NCBI RefSeq assembly: GCF_018729455.1
Contig: NZ_JAHHZF010000014.1
Location: 146,971-210,970 of the forward strand
Origin: Prosthecodimorpha staleyi
Lineage (GTDB): Bacteria; Pseudomonadota; Alphaproteobacteria; Rhizobiales; Ancalomicrobiaceae
Direction of reading: 5' to 3'
DNA: 64,000 nucleotides
Below the pieces are notes generated by a model. The model had not been told where the DNA came from. It ran no database searches and saw only the letters and a list, made by a program, of their open reading frames with translations. Below, piece by piece: positions 37,717 to 46,241 of this stretch. The position numbers were made by a program, and so were the translations under genes. Each line of letters begins with the position of its first letter. The stretch's first letter is position 1.

Positions 37717-38733
37717 TCAGCGCCTCGCCCCGAGAAGGCCCTGCGGCCGGAAGGCGAGCACCACCGCCATGACCAGGAAGGTGAAGACGACCGAATAGGT
37801 CGGCGCATAGACAAAGCCCATCTGCTCCGTCACCCCGATCACCAGCGCGCCGACCGCGGCCCCGACGATCGACCCCATGCCGCCGACGATGACGACGACG
37901 AGGCTCGCCAGCAGGAAGCGCGTGTCCTCGCCGGGCGAGAGGGACTGGAACGTGCCGCCGACGATCCCGGCCATGCCGGCCAGTCCGGCGCCGAAGCCGA
38001 ACACCGCCAGGAAGACGAGCCGGATGCGCACCCCGGAGGCCGCCAGCATCTCGCGGTCGTCGACGCCGGCGCGGATCAGCATGCCGAGGGCGGTGCGGTT
38101 GAGCGTGAACCACATGCCGAGGCCGATCACGATCGCGGCCGCCAGGATCCAAAGCCGGACCGAGGGATAGCGCAGGTAGTTGGCCACGCCGGTCGTGGCG
38201 TTGATCGTGGTGACGATCGGCACCTCGACCGGGCCCTGTAGGAATTCGGGCGCCAGGATGGAATAGGACTGCCCGCCCCAAAACCACAGCATCAGGTCGG
38301 CGAGCACGATCGAGATGCCGATGCTGACCAGCGTCTGGCGCAGCTCCTCGCCTTCCATCTGCGTGAAGATGAAGTGCTGCATGAGGAGGCCGAGGAGGCC
38401 GACGGCCACGAACACGATCGGAAAGGCCAGGAACCAGGAGCCCGATGCCGACGCGACCTCGTAGCCGAGATAGCCGCCGAGCAGGAACAGCGAGCCATGC
38501 GCCAGGTTGACGACGCGCATCAGTCCGAAGATCAGCGTGAAGCCGGCGGCGACCAGAAAATAGAGCGCGCCGAGCGTGATCCCGCCGAACAGGGCATTCA
38601 GGAAGATCTGCTTGCGGCCCCATTTCGCCGCCAGCTCCGCCGGCCAGGGCGCCAGGACCAGCCAGAGCAGGACCGCGACCAGGATCGCGATCACGAGGCT
38701 CCAGAGGGGATGACGTTTGACGAATTCTTCCAT
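37717..38733 (-). CDS. livH: Branched-chain amino acid type ABC transporter permease (LivH)
   Basis: This 338-residue permease shows the LivH pattern GLMRVVNLAHGSLFLLGGYLGY near 71-92 and GMLIRAGVDDREMLAASGVRIR near 226-247, with about eight spans. I chose ATG 38733 (MEEFVKRH), the first methionine giving a normal N-terminus before the first span. It is the first Liv gene of the set after the AraC gene. Confidence 0.92.
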   Translation of the reverse strand: MEEFVKRHPLWSLVIAILVAVLLWLVLAPWPAELAAKWGRKQIFLNALFGGITLGALYFLVAAGFTLIFGLMRVVNLAHGSLFLLGGYLGYEVASASGSWFLAFPIVFVAVGLLGLLMQHFIFTQMEGEELRQTLVSIGISIVLADLMLWFWGGQSYSILAPEFLQGPVEVPIVTTINATTGVANYLRYPSVRLWILAAAIVIGLGMWFTLNRTALGMLIRAGVDDREMLAASGVRIRLVFLAVFGFGAGLAGMAGIVGGTFQSLSPGEDTRFLLASLVVVIVGGMGSIVGAAVGALVIGVTEQMGFVYAPTYSVVFTFLVMAVVLAFRPQGLLGARR

Positions 38734-38879
38734 CTCGGAAGCCCGGCGGTATCGGATGGCGGCTCTCCGCACCCTTCGGAGGCGAGACTAGAACGGCCCC
38801 CCATCGCCCCGCTTTCCCGAACGTCTCTTCTTTCGCCCGCCGCGGCGACCGCCCCGGCCAAGGTCCGGCCGGCCGCCGG

Positions 38880-39716
38880 TCAATGGGCGAGGCCGACCAC
38901 GTTGCGCCGATAGGCGCTCGGCGGCACGACGCCGTTGGCGATGAAGAAGCGCGAGAAGCTCGCCGGCGTGGCGAAGCCCAGATCGAAACCGATCTCCGAG
39001 ACCGTCTCCTCGCCGCGCGCGAGCCGGTCGATCGCCCGCTCCATCCTGAGCGCATTGAGGAAGAGGGTCGGCGGCAGGCCCATCTGTTCGCGGAACAGCT
39101 TGAAGAAGTGGGGGCGCGACAGGCCCGCGGCGCGGGAGACCGCGGCCAGGTCGATCGGCTCGCCGAGCTTCTCGCTGAGCAGGGTGATGGCCCGCCGCAG
39201 GCGGAAGTCGCAGGACCGCCCGGGCTCGGCGGCGCCGACATCGGCCGGACTGGTCCACTGCCAGGTGAGATCGAAAGCCGCCTGGGTCAGCGCACCGAGG
39301 CGGTCTTCGAGCCCACCGTCGCCGTCGCGATGCTGCGCCAGCACCCGCGCCGTCTCCGTCACCAGGCGGGACAGATGGGTGCTCATCTCGACGGTGGACC
39401 GGCCGAAGCGGAGGATGCCCGAGGCCTGCCGGCTCGCCTCCACGAACCAGCCCGGCCGAATGTAGAGCACGAGCGTCAGCGTCGGCTGACGGAGGTCGAT
39501 CGGCTTGAAGTAGTGGGGCTGCCACGGGCTGATCGCCGTCGCCATGGTGGGCGACAGCGGCAGCGGCTGGCCATCGACGACCACCTGGGCAGGCGGCCCG
39601 CTGACATGGAAGATGAGATGGCCCTCGCGATGGGCATGGGGAACCATCTGACGGTCCAGCCCAAACAGGCAGGTCCGCCCGAACGCACCATGTGCGACGG
39701 CGTGAGCGATGCTCAT
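38880..39716 (-). CDS. AraC family transcriptional regulator
   Basis: This 278-residue regulator has an N-terminal cupin-like ligand domain (about 1-165) with PHAHREGHLIFHVSGPPAQV near 27-46 and a C-terminal pair of helix-turn-helix motifs (about 180-278; DLAAVSRAAGLSRPHFFKLF and ETVSEIGFDLGFATPASFSR). I chose ATG 39716 because a GGGAGGAAACCG site precedes it. It is 146 bases before the LivH start on the same strand, so it probably activates the transporter and hydroxylase operon. Confidence 0.88.
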   Translation of the reverse strand: MSIAHAVAHGAFGRTCLFGLDRQMVPHAHREGHLIFHVSGPPAQVVVDGQPLPLSPTMATAISPWQPHYFKPIDLRQPTLTLVLYIRPGWFVEASRQASGILRFGRSTVEMSTHLSRLVTETARVLAQHRDGDGGLEDRLGALTQAAFDLTWQWTSPADVGAAEPGRSCDFRLRRAITLLSEKLGEPIDLAAVSRAAGLSRPHFFKLFREQMGLPPTLFLNALRMERAIDRLARGEETVSEIGFDLGFATPASFSRFFIANGVVPPSAYRRNVVGLAH

Positions 39717-39852
39717 CGGTTTCCTCCCGCATTCATTTTTTTGCGGATTTTCTGCGAGTTTACAGCACGGGTGGCTGTCCACAATCGGCTTTCGTCAGCG
39801 TCCCGCAAGGTGGCCGCGCGTGTCGCCCCGCCGGGACGGCACCAGGCGCGGG

Positions 39853-40950
39853 TCACCATGCGGCTTCGAGAATCTGGCGGCAGTCGGTCGCCGTCATCCG
39901 CCTGGGATTGGCGAGCGATGCCGGATCGTTGGCGGCCGCCTCGGCGAAGCGGTCGAGGCGCCCGGGGTCGATGCCGACATCGCGCAGCCGGGTCGGCATG
40001 CCGACGGCGGCGGCGAAGCCGGCGATCTGCCGGTTGAAGGAGGCCTCCGCCTCCGAGCCGGCAAAGGTTCTGGCCAGCGCGGCATAGCGCTCCCCGACCG
40101 CCTGGGCGTTGAAGTCCGCAACCGCGGCCAGCAGCGGCGCGCGCATCTCGCCGGGCCAATGGCCGCCCGCCAGTTCGGCCTCCATCGGGCGCGCGAGGGC
40201 ATCGACACCACCGATCGTCTTCTCCATGGCAAGGCCCGCCGTCAGGGCGGCGGCCATCAATTCGCGGCGCGCCTCGCGTGGCCCGGCCGGCCGGCCGTCG
40301 GCCCCGGCCCGGGCCCGGGCGCCCGCCTTCACCCCGAGGGCGGTCGGCAGCCAGCCGGTCATGCGGCGGACGGCCTCCAGGGCAAGCCCGTCCGCCGGCG
40401 GGTTGAAACCGGGGCTGGCATAGGCCTCCACCGCATGGACCAGCACCGCCATGGCGGCCGCGGCGAGCCGCCGCGGCGGCGTGCGCTCCAGAACGCTCGG
40501 GTCGGCGATGATGCAGTCGGGCCGGCCGCACGGTACCGGCCGCCCGTCGGCGGGACGGATCTGCCGGGCGAGGCCGAGATCGAACAGCGAAACCGGCACA
40601 GCGATGACGAGCGGCCGTCGGTCCTGCCGGGCGGCGTGATCGGCGGCAAGCCGCGCCTGCCCGACCGCCGCGGCCCCGCCGATCGCCATCAGCGCCGTGC
40701 CGCCATGTTGGGCGAGCTCGGCGCAAATCCGTGCCGCGGTGGCGTGGCTCGGCAGGGAGGCGGAGACCGCCACCACGGTCAGCGTCATCCCGTCGAGAGC
40801 GTCCCGGACCCGCTTCAGCGCGGCGGCGGCCCCGGGCTCGTCGTCGATGAGGACGAGGGCTCGCGTCAGCGCGCCGGCCTCCTCCGGAAGCGCGTCCTCG
40901 ATCGCAGCCTCGGCGAAATGGGTCCGCGCCAGATACCCGATCAGCGTCAT
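39853..40950 (-). CDS. Divergent iron-containing alcohol dehydrogenase/maleylacetate reductase-like protein
   Basis: This 365-residue protein has the Fe-ADH fold pattern, but key sites have changed. The nucleotide loop GGGS is GGAAAVG near 91-97. The metal region that normally reads DALTHAIEAY is AVLVHAVEAY near 189-198, so the aspartate ligand is lost. The later histidine cluster reads VDALARPMEAELAGGHW, leaving perhaps one of three histidines. It resembles maleylacetate reductases most, which also deviate at the aspartate, but is more extreme. It may be inactive or have a new role. It sits between AraC and LivJ on the same strand. Confidence 0.7.
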   Translation of the reverse strand: MTLIGYLARTHFAEAAIEDALPEEAGALTRALVLIDDEPGAAAALKRVRDALDGMTLTVVAVSASLPSHATAARICAELAQHGGTALMAIGGAAAVGQARLAADHAARQDRRPLVIAVPVSLFDLGLARQIRPADGRPVPCGRPDCIIADPSVLERTPPRRLAAAAMAVLVHAVEAYASPGFNPPADGLALEAVRRMTGWLPTALGVKAGARARAGADGRPAGPREARRELMAAALTAGLAMEKTIGGVDALARPMEAELAGGHWPGEMRAPLLAAVADFNAQAVGERYAALARTFAGSEAEASFNRQIAGFAAAVGMPTRLRDVGIDPGRLDRFAEAAANDPASLANPRRMTATDCRQILEAAW

Positions 40951-41025
40951 CGGCGGCACGCCTGCGGGAGGTGACACACGATCCCCGCCCCGCCGCCGGG
41001 ACGCGGCAGGGTCGAAGTGCCCGCG

Positions 41026-41056
41026 AAAACGAGCGGCCGGCCCGGCGGGCCGGCCG
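41026..41056 (-). terminator. Rho-independent terminator after the LivJ-type gene
   Basis: A perfect 11-base stem (CGGCCGGCCCG, one base, CGGGCCGGCCG) lies at 41034-41056. Read on the minus strand it is followed by CTCGTTTTCG, a short T-run. It begins 20 bases after the LivJ stop. It should separate the binding-protein transcript from the downstream genes. Confidence 0.65.
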
Positions 41057-41076
41057 AAGGGCGGTTCGGGGCGGGA

Positions 41077-42342
41077 TCAGCCGCCGGTGCGCAGCTTGGC
41101 GCAATTGACCACATCGCGGGACGGCAGGCCGAGCGCCTTGAACTGTTCCGCCGTCATGCCGAGCGTCTGGGTGACGTTGTCGGCGCGACCGACCATCTTG
41201 CTGGTCAGGTTGCCGTCCGGCCCGTCGACGACCTCGGTGATGAAGACCGTGCCGGTCGCCTGGCGGTTCTCGTTCAGCGTGATCTTGCCGACCGGGCTGT
41301 CGAGCTGGAGCTTGTCGAGCGCGGCCATGAACTTCGCCTGCCCGCCCGAGAGGTCGCCGCCGGCGCCCTCGAGGCCCTTGATGGCGGCCTGGGTGGCCAC
41401 ATAGTAGCCGAGGCCGAACAGCGAGGGCGTCGGGAAGCGCTGCGCCGCCGGGATCGAGTCCTGGTACAGCTTGACATAGGCGGTCCAGGCCGGGCTCGGA
41501 TCGTCGATCGCGAAGGGTCCGGAGGTCGGCGTGCCCTTGAGCGCGTCCTTGGCCTTGCCCTTGGCGGTCAGCACGGTCTGGTCGGCCATGATGGTGCCGC
41601 CGATCAGACGGAGCTTTTCGCCGGCCTGCTGGTACTGGTTCAGGAAGTTGATGGCGTCGGTGCCGCCGAGGCCGAGATAGATGGCGTCCACATTCTCGGG
41701 CAACTGGGCGATGATGGCCGCGAAGTCGGCCTGGCCGAGCGGCTGCCAGAAGCGCTGCACGATGTCGCCGCCGGCCTTGCAGTAGTCGGCCGCAAAGCCC
41801 ATGAAATTGGTGTAGCCGAAGGAATAGTCGGCCGCGATGGTGGCGACCTTCTTCCAGCCCTTGGTCTTCACCACGTAGCTGCCGAGGCCGTAGCCCCACT
41901 GCGAGCCGTCGAGGTTGAAGCGGTAGAAGTTGCGCGCCGGCTCGACCCAGGTGGTCTCGAGCGCCCCCGAGATGCCGTTGATCACCACCTTGTCGGGGAT
42001 CGTCTTGGCGAAGTCGCGCATCGCGATGCCTTCGGAGCCGGACAGCGGGCCGATGATGAAGTCAACCTTGTCCTGCTCCACGAGCTTGCGCGCCATGCGG
42101 ACGGTGGTGTCGGGCTTGGTGTCCGTGGGCGCCACGACGATTTCGATCTTCTTGCCCGCAACGGTGTTGTTGACCTGTTTGAGGGCCAGTTCGACGTTGC
42201 GCACGCCGTCCTGGCCGCCGGCCGCGAAAGCGCCTTCGAGCGCGACCAGGACACCGATCTTGATGGTGCCGCTCTGGGCGAGGGCCGCGCCCGGCAGCAT
42301 GAGAGCGGCGACCGCGACGGCGCCGAGCAGTGAGTTACGCAT
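41077..42342 (-). CDS. Branched-chain amino acid type ABC transporter substrate-binding protein (LivJ type)
   Basis: This 421-residue periplasmic binding protein has a clear signal peptide at 1-23 (cleavage after ALA). The Peripla_BP_6 pattern follows: KIGVLVALEGAFAAGGQDG, DFIIGPLSGSEGIAM and VATIAADYSFGYTNFMG. Relatives with this G-A-F-A-x-G-G-Q-D-G opening often bind aromatic acids or amides rather than leucine. It is the only LivJ-like gene here and should serve LivH/LivM/LivG/LivF-Tm1. A terminator follows it, so it can be made in excess over the membrane parts. Confidence 0.91.
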   Translation of the reverse strand: MRNSLLGAVAVAALMLPGAALAQSGTIKIGVLVALEGAFAAGGQDGVRNVELALKQVNNTVAGKKIEIVVAPTDTKPDTTVRMARKLVEQDKVDFIIGPLSGSEGIAMRDFAKTIPDKVVINGISGALETTWVEPARNFYRFNLDGSQWGYGLGSYVVKTKGWKKVATIAADYSFGYTNFMGFAADYCKAGGDIVQRFWQPLGQADFAAIIAQLPENVDAIYLGLGGTDAINFLNQYQQAGEKLRLIGGTIMADQTVLTAKGKAKDALKGTPTSGPFAIDDPSPAWTAYVKLYQDSIPAAQRFPTPSLFGLGYYVATQAAIKGLEGAGGDLSGGQAKFMAALDKLQLDSPVGKITLNENRQATGTVFITEVVDGPDGNLTSKMVGRADNVTQTLGMTAEQFKALGLPSRDVVNCAKLRTGG

Positions 42343-42688
42343 TTGGTTCCTCCCTGAACGCGGGCGGCCCCCGTGCGATCTTCGCGCCGGACGGTGGGCC
42401 GTGCGTCGTTCGGCGCGCCCGTTTGGTCGCGCCTGATGAAAGCTGCCGGGCGCGGCCGCAATCGCCCATATCCCAGCGTCTCATTTTCGCACGTCCCGGT
42501 CCCCGGAGCCCCGCCCGACAACGGCTTGGTCGTTCGATCGGGCGCCGCAAGGTCGAAGGCGACAGAGTACCGACAAGGCGCTGCCCGGCGGACGACCGCC
42601 CCCGTGCCTTCAGCGGATCGCCTGTCAGGTGAAGCCGAATGCCGTCCGCAACCCAGCGGATGGCCCGGCGTGGCGGTTCCCTGGTCGG
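42343..42688. other. Intergenic region upstream of the LivJ-type gene
   Basis: This 346-base stretch lies between the LivJ start and the end of the extensin-like gene. It should carry the LivJ promoter, but I could not pick convincing -35/-10 boxes or a strong inverted repeat. Open frames in it look like GC-rich noise. Confidence 0.4.
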
Positions 42689-43639
42689 CTACTGGCAGAT
42701 GCGGGAGGTGCCGCTGCGGCCGTGCAGTCCGAGGTCGAGATGCAGGTGGTCGTCATGCCAGGGCTGGCCCGGTCCGAGCACCGTGGTGAAATGCTTGCAG
42801 GCGCCGGCCCGAATCTCGGCCAGGAAGCGGGCGTCCCACTCGGCGGGGGCTTCGGGGCGGCCGGCCGAGCTGGCGGCCGAGGCGGCCGGGCTCGCAGCCG
42901 GGTCGGCGGTGGCCGGGGGCGGGCGCACCAGCCGCGCCCCGGCCTTGGTGACCGTCATGGCCCCGTCCGCGAATGCGACGCCCATGATGTCGATGGCATT
43001 GGCGGCGCCATGTTCGGACAGTTTGGAGCCCGCCACGCGATTGCGCGGCCGGCACTCATAGCTGGCGCCGACCGCCAGGGTGACGGCCTTGCGGCCGATT
43101 CGCTCCGCGGCCGGCCGCAACACCGTCTCGCCCCAGCGCGCCAGCGCCTCGGCCATCGGACAGACCATGGTCGCCGGCCCCGACAAGGCCAGCTTCGGGC
43201 CGATCGCCGTGACCCTGATGACGCGCTCGGCATGGCATCCGCCGGCGTCGGCGATATCCGGCGCCTCGACATAGACCACCCCAAGCCCGGCCAGGCGTTC
43301 CCGGCATGCCGCCTCGTCGGCCGGCGACCGCGCGGGCATCTCTCGGCGCGGCAGCATGGCGGGACCGGGCGGCGGCTTGCCCGTCGTGTCCTGATCCTGG
43401 CCGACCGGGGCGCTCGGCCCTGGCTTGCGCCGGGGGATCGGCAGGGCCCTTGCGGCGCGCTGGGCGTCATCGCCCGATCGCCGGGCGTCCGGCGGCGGCA
43501 CCGGCCGACGGTCCGCGCCACCCGGCGACGGGCTCGTGCCGGCGGCCACCGCCTCGCCCGGAACGGTGCCGGCGAGGAGGATCGAGAGCCAGACCGCGCC
43601 GGCGATTGTTCTCGGTCGTGTCACATCGCCATCGATCAA
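42689..43639 (-). CDS. Extensin-like family protein, secreted
   Basis: This 316-residue protein has an N-terminal signal (ILLAGTVPGEAVA, to about residue 32), a proline- and arginine-rich spacer (about 33-100) and an extensin-like C-terminal domain (PF06904 type). That domain shows ACRERLAGLGVVY, a YECRPRNRVAGSKLSEHGAANAID region and HFTTVLGPGQPWHDDHLHLDLG. The histidine pattern resembles peptidases of the D-Ala-D-Ala type. The start is a TTG at 43639 with a strong GGGAGG site; no good ATG exists. Function in the alphaproteobacterial envelope is not well defined. Confidence 0.8.
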   Translation of the reverse strand: MIDGDVTRPRTIAGAVWLSILLAGTVPGEAVAAGTSPSPGGADRRPVPPPDARRSGDDAQRAARALPIPRRKPGPSAPVGQDQDTTGKPPPGPAMLPRREMPARSPADEAACRERLAGLGVVYVEAPDIADAGGCHAERVIRVTAIGPKLALSGPATMVCPMAEALARWGETVLRPAAERIGRKAVTLAVGASYECRPRNRVAGSKLSEHGAANAIDIMGVAFADGAMTVTKAGARLVRPPPATADPAASPAASAASSAGRPEAPAEWDARFLAEIRAGACKHFTTVLGPGQPWHDDHLHLDLGLHGRSGTSRICQ

Positions 43640-43654
43640 GGTCTGCCTCCCACG

Positions 43655-44169
43655 GCTATACCAAGGGACACCTGGAATTCGAGCTCGCCGGCGACAAGCT
43701 CGCCGGCCGCTGGCATCTGATCCGGATGAGCCCCAAGCCGCGTGAGAAGCGCGAGAACTGGCTTCTGATCAAGGCCGACGACACGGCCGCGCGCGACGAG
43801 GATGCCCCCGACATCCTGGAGGAACGCCCGGAATCAGCGAAGACCGGCCGGCTCGCCGCCGAGGCGGTCGATGCAGCGCTGACCCGCAACGATCCGCGCC
43901 GGCTCGCCGAGGCGCGCCGGGGCTTCATGCGCCAGCACGGCAAGGTGTTCCTGATCCTGCGCATCATGCAGCATTTCTGGTACGGCTCCGACAAGCGCCG
44001 CGAGCGCTTCGTCAGCATCTGCCGCGATCCCGACGTGCTGCGGCTGACCTGGTCCTCCTATCTGGAGAAGGAACTGGTGCGCCAGGAATTCGGCACCCAT
44101 CTGCGCATCATGATGAAGGACTTCGCCCATCTGTTCGGCATGATCACGCCCTGGGGAACCCGGCCGTGA
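43655..44169 (+). pseudogene. Chimeric remnant: LigD 3'-phosphoesterase fragment joined to BchP-like geranylgeranyl reductase C-terminus
   Basis: One open frame joins pieces of two unrelated genes. Up to about 43860 it reads like the end of the LigD 3'-phosphoesterase domain (GHLEFELAGDKLAGRWHLIR, then [10 protein letters not shown] and DILEERPES). From about 43850 to the stop it reads like the C-terminus of geranylgeranyl reductase/BchP ([48 protein letters not shown] [10 protein letters not shown]). No start codon with a ribosome site is visible, and the 5' ends of both genes are missing. The stop overlaps the start of the isopentenyl-diphosphate isomerase gene, as in an original bchP-idi operon. 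I take it as a deletion scar. Confidence 0.75.
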
Positions 44170-45257
44170 CCCGTTCCGACCGCGGCCGGTCGGCCAAGCC
44201 GGCGGCCCTGCGTCTGGCCGGCGGCGCGGAGGGCGGCATTCTGGACCGCAAGGACCAGCATCTCGACATCGTGCTCGACGGCCGGACGGCCCGCTACCGG
44301 CAGGCCGAAACCGGCTTCGAGGCGATCGCCTTCGAGCATTGCGCCCTGCCCGAACTCGATCTCGACGAGATCGACCTCGCCACGCCGTTCCTCGGCCGGA
44401 TGCTGCGGGCGCCGTTCCTGATCAGCTCCATGACCGGCGGCCCGCAGCGCGCGGCCGTGATCAACCGGCATCTTGCGGAGGCGGCCGAGGCCCTCGGCCT
44501 GGCGTTGGCGGTCGGCTCGCAGCGGGTCGCCCTGTCGGGTTCGGGCGACGGCGGCGTGACGCGCGAGTTGCGCCGCCTCGCGCCGACCATCCCGCTCCTG
44601 GCCAATCTGGGCGGCGCGCAGATCATCGACGAATATGGTCTGGACGAGGCGCGCCGCGCCGTCGAGATGATCGGCGCCGACGCGCTGATCATCCATCTCA
44701 ATCCGCTGCAGGAGATCCTGCAGCCGGAGGGCGACCGCCGCTGGCGCGGAGCGCTCGCCGCCATCGAACGCCTGGTGACGGCTCTCGATGTGCCGATCGT
44801 CGTCAAGGAGGTCGGTTGCGGCCTGTCCGCCGCCGTGGCCCGTCGGCTGTCGGATGCCGGCGTCGACATCCTCGATGTGGCGGGCGCCGGCGGCACCAGC
44901 TGGGCGGCGATCGAAGGGGAGCGGGCCGGGACCGAGCATCAGCGCCGGGTTGCCGCCGCCTTCTCGGACTGGGGCATCCCGACGGCCGTCGCGATCCGTG
45001 CGGTGCGCGAGGCGGTTCCGGGGGCGGTCGTGATCGGCTCCGGCGGCGTCCGCACCGGCCTCGATGCCGCCAAGGCGATCGCGCTCGGTGCCGATCTGGT
45101 CGGTCAGGCGGCCGCCGTCCTGGACGGTGCGGTCGCCTCGACCGAAGCCGTGATCGCACATTTCCGCATCCTGCGGGACCAACTCCGCGCGGCCTGTTTC
45201 TGCACCGCCTCGCCGACCCCGTCGGCCCTGCGCCAGGCCCGGCGGCTCGCCGGCTGA
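44166..45257 (+). CDS. fni: Type 2 isopentenyl-diphosphate delta-isomerase
   Basis: This 363-residue FMN-dependent enzyme interconverts IPP and DMAPP. Visible motifs are [10 protein letters not shown] near 27-36, [10 protein letters not shown] near 86-95, VGSQRVAL near 115-122, LANLGGAQI near 143-151, [15 protein letters not shown] near 177-191 with the conserved Q and E, and the FMN phosphate site [20 protein letters not shown]. The start is a GTG at 44166 overlapping the stop of the BchP-like remnant. In phototrophs idi often follows bchP. With the bchP partner broken, its expression may now depend on a different promoter. Confidence 0.92.
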   Translation: MTRSDRGRSAKPAALRLAGGAEGGILDRKDQHLDIVLDGRTARYRQAETGFEAIAFEHCALPELDLDEIDLATPFLGRMLRAPFLISSMTGGPQRAAVINRHLAEAAEALGLALAVGSQRVALSGSGDGGVTRELRRLAPTIPLLANLGGAQIIDEYGLDEARRAVEMIGADALIIHLNPLQEILQPEGDRRWRGALAAIERLVTALDVPIVVKEVGCGLSAAVARRLSDAGVDILDVAGAGGTSWAAIEGERAGTEHQRRVAAAFSDWGIPTAVAIRAVREAVPGAVVIGSGGVRTGLDAAKAIALGADLVGQAAAVLDGAVASTEAVIAHFRILRDQLRAACFCTASPTPSALRQARRLAG

Positions 45258-45299
45258 TCCGTCGGTCCCGTCGGCGGCACCACGGACCGCCGCCCGCCG

Positions 45300-45665
45300 T
45301 CACGCGTCGGTGGTCTCGCCGACCGCGCGGTCGATGGCGCGCATCAGGTCGGAATCCCGGAACGGCTTCTCCAGCACGACCGCGCGCGCGTGTCGCGGCA
45401 TGATGTTCAGCCGGTCGCCGCTCATATAGACATGCGGCACGAAGCCATCGGTGAGGATCTTGGCGACCGCATCGGCGCCGGTTCCCTCCCGGAGCCTGAA
45501 GTCGACGATCATCAGATCCGGCTTGAGACGCTTCGCGGCCCGCACGGCATCGGCTTCGGTCGCCACGATGGCGTCAACGGTGTGGCCCATGTCGATGAGC
45601 ACCTCGGCCAGCAGCGCGGCCAGCAGCGCCTCATCTTCCACGAGGAGAATCCGGAGGGGATGCAT
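45300..45665 (-). CDS. Single-domain response regulator (CheY-like receiver)
   Basis: This 121-residue receiver domain has the acidic pair in LLVEDEALLAALL near 7-19, the phosphoacceptor aspartate in LMIVDFRLREG near 52-62 and the conserved lysine in VVLEKPFRDSDL near 96-107. There is no output domain. The nearby CheB-CheR hybrid sensor kinase at 46242, on the opposite strand, may phosphorylate it. Confidence 0.9.
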   Translation of the reverse strand: MHPLRILLVEDEALLAALLAEVLIDMGHTVDAIVATEADAVRAAKRLKPDLMIVDFRLREGTGADAVAKILTDGFVPHVYMSGDRLNIMPRHARAVVLEKPFRDSDLMRAIDRAVGETTDA

Positions 45666-46241
45666 GGCGTAACCTCGACTTCATCCGGCAGGGCGTTGAG
45701 ACGGGCGCCGGGACCACGTGGACCCGGCATCGTAAGGCGGTGGCGCGCCAGGGGCGACGAACCTCGGGCAACGAATTCGGGGTGACGCCCCCGGCGTAAC
45801 GACCGGCGATCAGGCGACGGGCCTGATGGGCCTGGCCGTCGCAGCCACGCCCGCAGCCGGGGATTCCGCTGCAAGTGCGCGACCGCTCGGACCCGGAGGG
45901 CGACCATCGCACCGATGACGGATGGCCCCCGCCCTCCGCCCACACCGCACAACGCCCGCCGAACCGCCACGACGCTCCCGGGCCTGATCGACCGCGAGGT
46001 TCAGCGCTTTGATTTTATCCCAATCCCGGGCACCTCGGAAGAAATCAATATGTCAGGATGCGATTGTGGGAGAGATTCGGAAAATACTTAGGCGGCCCTC
46101 CGCCTCCGTAACAACATGGTCCTTCGATGGATTTTCACCGAACGCAACGCGCCGTCATCGTGTCGCAACCCCCGTTTTCATGGTAAAGTGTGAATAAGAT
46201 CATCGTTACGGTAGCGCCTTATTACGGAGAACAAAGAGAGA
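45666..46241. promoter_or_regulatory. Divergent intergenic region before the hybrid sensor gene
   Basis: This 576-base gap lies between a minus-strand receiver gene and the plus-strand hybrid sensor gene. The half nearest the sensor (about 45,990-46,241) is AT-richer than anything around it, and an AAAGAGAG ribosome site ends it. I could not assign exact promoter boxes. No supported small gene was seen. Confidence 0.4.

Noticed and set aside
43306..44169. One intact gene of 287 residues over the LigD/BchP region
   Set aside because: The first third overlaps the antisense extensin-like gene and resembles nothing. The rest joins fragments of two unrelated families and lacks a credible start.
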